Below, piece after piece: positions 40,927-41,345 of a DNA stretch of 41,345 bases. Origin of the DNA: Bacteroidota bacterium (lineage in GTDB: Bacteria > Bacteroidota > Bacteroidia > Chitinophagales > Chitinophagaceae); assembly GCA_005788265.1 (NCBI GenBank), contig SXYR01000096.1:1-41345 (forward strand), in the 5' to 3' direction. A model generated the notes under the pieces. That model searched no databases. It had not been told where the DNA came from and saw only the letters and a program-made list of their open reading frames with translations. A program made the position numbers and the translations under genes. Within the stretch, counting starts at the first letter, position 1. The number at the start of each line of letters is the position of its first letter.

Positions 40927-41295
40927 TTGTCGGATGTGAAAAAAACACTTGTACTTGGCGCATCTCCAAAGCCTTCCCAATACAGCCACATGGCCATACA
41001 AAAACTGTTGACTGCTGGCCATCCCGTAGAAGCCATCGGGCGCAGTACATTCGAATTGGATGGCGTGCATGTAAAGACCGAGAAAGAAAATTTTAATGAT
41101 ATTGATACCGTAACAATGTACCTGAACAGCGAAAGGCAAAAGGAGTACGAGGAGTATATCATTGCACTGCACCCCAAGAGAATTATTTTTAATCCAGGTG
41201 CTGGAAATCACGCATTTGCAGAAAAAGCCAGAGCGGCCGGAATTGAAACAATGGAGGCCTGTACACTTGTCATGCTGGGAACCGGGCAATACTGA
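40927..41295 (+). CDS. CoA-binding domain protein (YccU-like)
   Basis: KKTLVLGASPKPSQYSHMAIQKLLTAGHPVEAIG, PKRIIFNPGAGN. Start is TTG 40927 or GTG 40936; no suitable ATG. Confidence 0.85.
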   Translation: MSDVKKTLVLGASPKPSQYSHMAIQKLLTAGHPVEAIGRSTFELDGVHVKTEKENFNDIDTVTMYLNSERQKEYEEYIIALHPKRIIFNPGAGNHAFAEKARAAGIETMEACTLVMLGTGQY

Positions 41296-41321
41296 TTGAA
41301 CCCATCCTCTCCATTCCTGCT

Positions 41322-41329
41322 TATCTTTG
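41322..41329 (+). promoter_or_regulatory. Candidate Bacteroidetes -7 element (TATCTTTG) for a gene starting at 41334
   Basis: Exact TAnnTTTG with an upstream TTG about 23 nt away; ATG TCT CAT CAA begins 4 nt after it at the window edge. Confidence 0.45.
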
Positions 41330-41345
41330 CAGCATGTCTCATCAA

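Overview
This 41.3 kb window reads as an ordinary, gene-dense chromosomal segment of a Bacteroidetes bacterium, probably Chitinophagaceae-like; that placement is inferred from gene order and protein character. Its backbone is a 15.9 kb division and cell-wall (dcw) operon on the minus strand: mraZ-rsmH-ftsL-ftsI-murE-mraY-murD-ftsW-murG-murC-ftsQ-ftsA-ftsZ. The flanks carry metG, a FadN-type beta-oxidation fusion, a VPS10/sortilin-like Asp-box protein, an LD-carboxypeptidase, a TIGR01777-type epimerase, queA, an orphan histidine kinase, yqgE/algH, an MFS transporter, a Calx-beta/GH16 lipoprotein, atpD-atpC, glpK-glpD-glpF, dnaX, a two-lipoyl-domain pyruvate dehydrogenase E2 and a CoA-binding protein. 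I found no mobile elements, CRISPR arrays, rRNA/tRNA genes or obvious defence system, and no convincing new multi-gene system. The best leads are: (1) an in-frame A9 run in dnaX at the expected tau/gamma junction, where both alternative frames stop within 4-5 codons, suggesting slippage or frameshifting to a gamma-like 381-382 aa product; (2) three 10-bp-phased GTGKKA repeats upstream of mraZ that look like a diverged MraZ box; (3) several start-site, overlap and domain-architecture oddities.
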